From NCBI GenBank assembly GCA_021839785.1, contig JAKCAB010000333.1:1-5643 (forward strand): DNA of 5,643 nucleotides. The letters run 5' to 3'. A program made the position numbers and the translations under genes. How positions within the stretch are numbered: position 1 is the stretch's first letter; each line of letters starts with the position of its first letter. The notes under the pieces are model-generated. The model ran no database searches. It was not told where the DNA came from and worked only from the letters and a program-made list of their open reading frames with translations. Positions 5,401 to 5,643 of this stretch are shown here, in pieces. Origin of the DNA: a bacterium (GTDB lineage: Bacteria; Verrucomicrobiota; Verrucomicrobiae; Limisphaerales; J093).

Positions 5401-5643
5401 CTAGAGCAGCTTCATCAGCAGCTCGTCGTTCGTCTTGTGCTTCTTGAGCGCCGCCTGGAGGGTCTCCATCGCCTCGATCGGGTTCAAGTCCACCATCATG
5501 CGGCGGAGTTTGCGCACCGCCTCGATGTTGTGCTTGGCGAAGAGCTTCTCTTCCTTGCGGGTGCCGCTCTTGGGAATGTCGATGGCCGGGAACAAACGGC
5601 GGTCGGCCAGCTTGCGGTCGAGCACCAGCTCCATGTTGCCGGT
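5401..5643 (-). CDS. rho: Transcription termination factor Rho, C-terminal end (5' part outside window)
   Basis: The last 80 residues of a hexameric RNA helicase that terminates transcription are visible. The opening T-G-N-M-E-L, then R-L-F-P-A-I-D and S-G-T-R-K-E-E, are signature segments of the Rho ATPase domain. The tail has I-E-A-M-E-T-L and K-T-N-D-E-L-L, matching the ends of known Rho proteins. The frame runs off the right edge, so the amino-terminal OB fold and Walker motifs are not seen. The stop is TAG at 5403-5401. The 30-base gap to the WYL gene on the same strand allows a shared transcript; no T-run terminator lies between them. Confidence 0.97.
   Translation of the reverse strand, partial: TGNMELVLDRKLADRRLFPAIDIPKSGTRKEEKLFAKHNIEAVRKLRRMMVDLNPIEAMETLQAALKKHKTNDELLMKLL

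Noticed and set aside
1..5643. CRISPR arrays, tRNA/rRNA genes, insertion sequences, attachment sites
   Set aside because: I saw no spaced short direct repeats of CRISPR type, cloverleaf sequences, transposase motifs or terminal inverted repeats; the only tandem repetition is the Ig-domain coding array.

Overview
The window is GC-rich, densely coding bacterial DNA. It most likely comes from a member of the Verrucomicrobiota, possibly a Pedosphaera/Limisphaerales-type lineage. Three things suggest this: a pseudopilin with an H-x9-DG carboxy-terminal motif, a second short pseudopilin ending in a Cys-Ser...Gly-His-x-Leu tail, and an immunoglobulin-repeat surface protein whose last domain ends in Phe-Tyr-Arg-Ala. 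The lineage is an inference from protein style, because no rRNA or other marker is present.

Layout. On the + strand, bases 2-1270 hold the end of a large secreted or surface protein with four Ig-like repeats. After 37 bases comes a class III sirtuin (1308-2057). The remaining genes are on the - strand, read from right to left: the last 80 codons of rho (5401-5643), a WYL-domain transcriptional regulator 30 bases downstream of it (4357-5370), a short type IV pilin-like pseudopilin (3800-4150), a larger H-x9-DG pseudopilin (2771-3580), and a Nudix hydrolase of the ADP-ribose pyrophosphatase type (2092-2643). The Nudix gene converges on the sirtuin gene with only 34 bases between stops. No gene-free stretch exceeds 300 bases; the longest are 3581-3799 and 4151-4356.

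Signals. Intergenic DNA carries a TTGACA promoter and a ribosome binding site for the short pseudopilin, an intrinsic-terminator-like hairpin with a T run after the large pseudopilin, a hairpin between the convergent stops, and a pair of 10-base palindromes after the short pseudopilin. The most unusual element is an 11-bp perfect stem followed by a T-rich tract inside the first codons of the sirtuin gene. It looks like a terminator for the upstream Ig-repeat gene.

How the genes fit together. Sirtuins release O-acyl-ADP-ribose, and ADP-ribose-type Nudix enzymes can cleave such products, so the convergent pair may be linked in NAD metabolism. The two pseudopilins belong to type II secretion or type IV pilus-like assemblies, but no assembly machinery is present here. 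Rho and the WYL regulator may share a transcript. No CRISPR array, RNA gene, mobile element or recognisable defence system is visible. I see no clear undescribed multi-gene system; the findings are local oddities worth testing.
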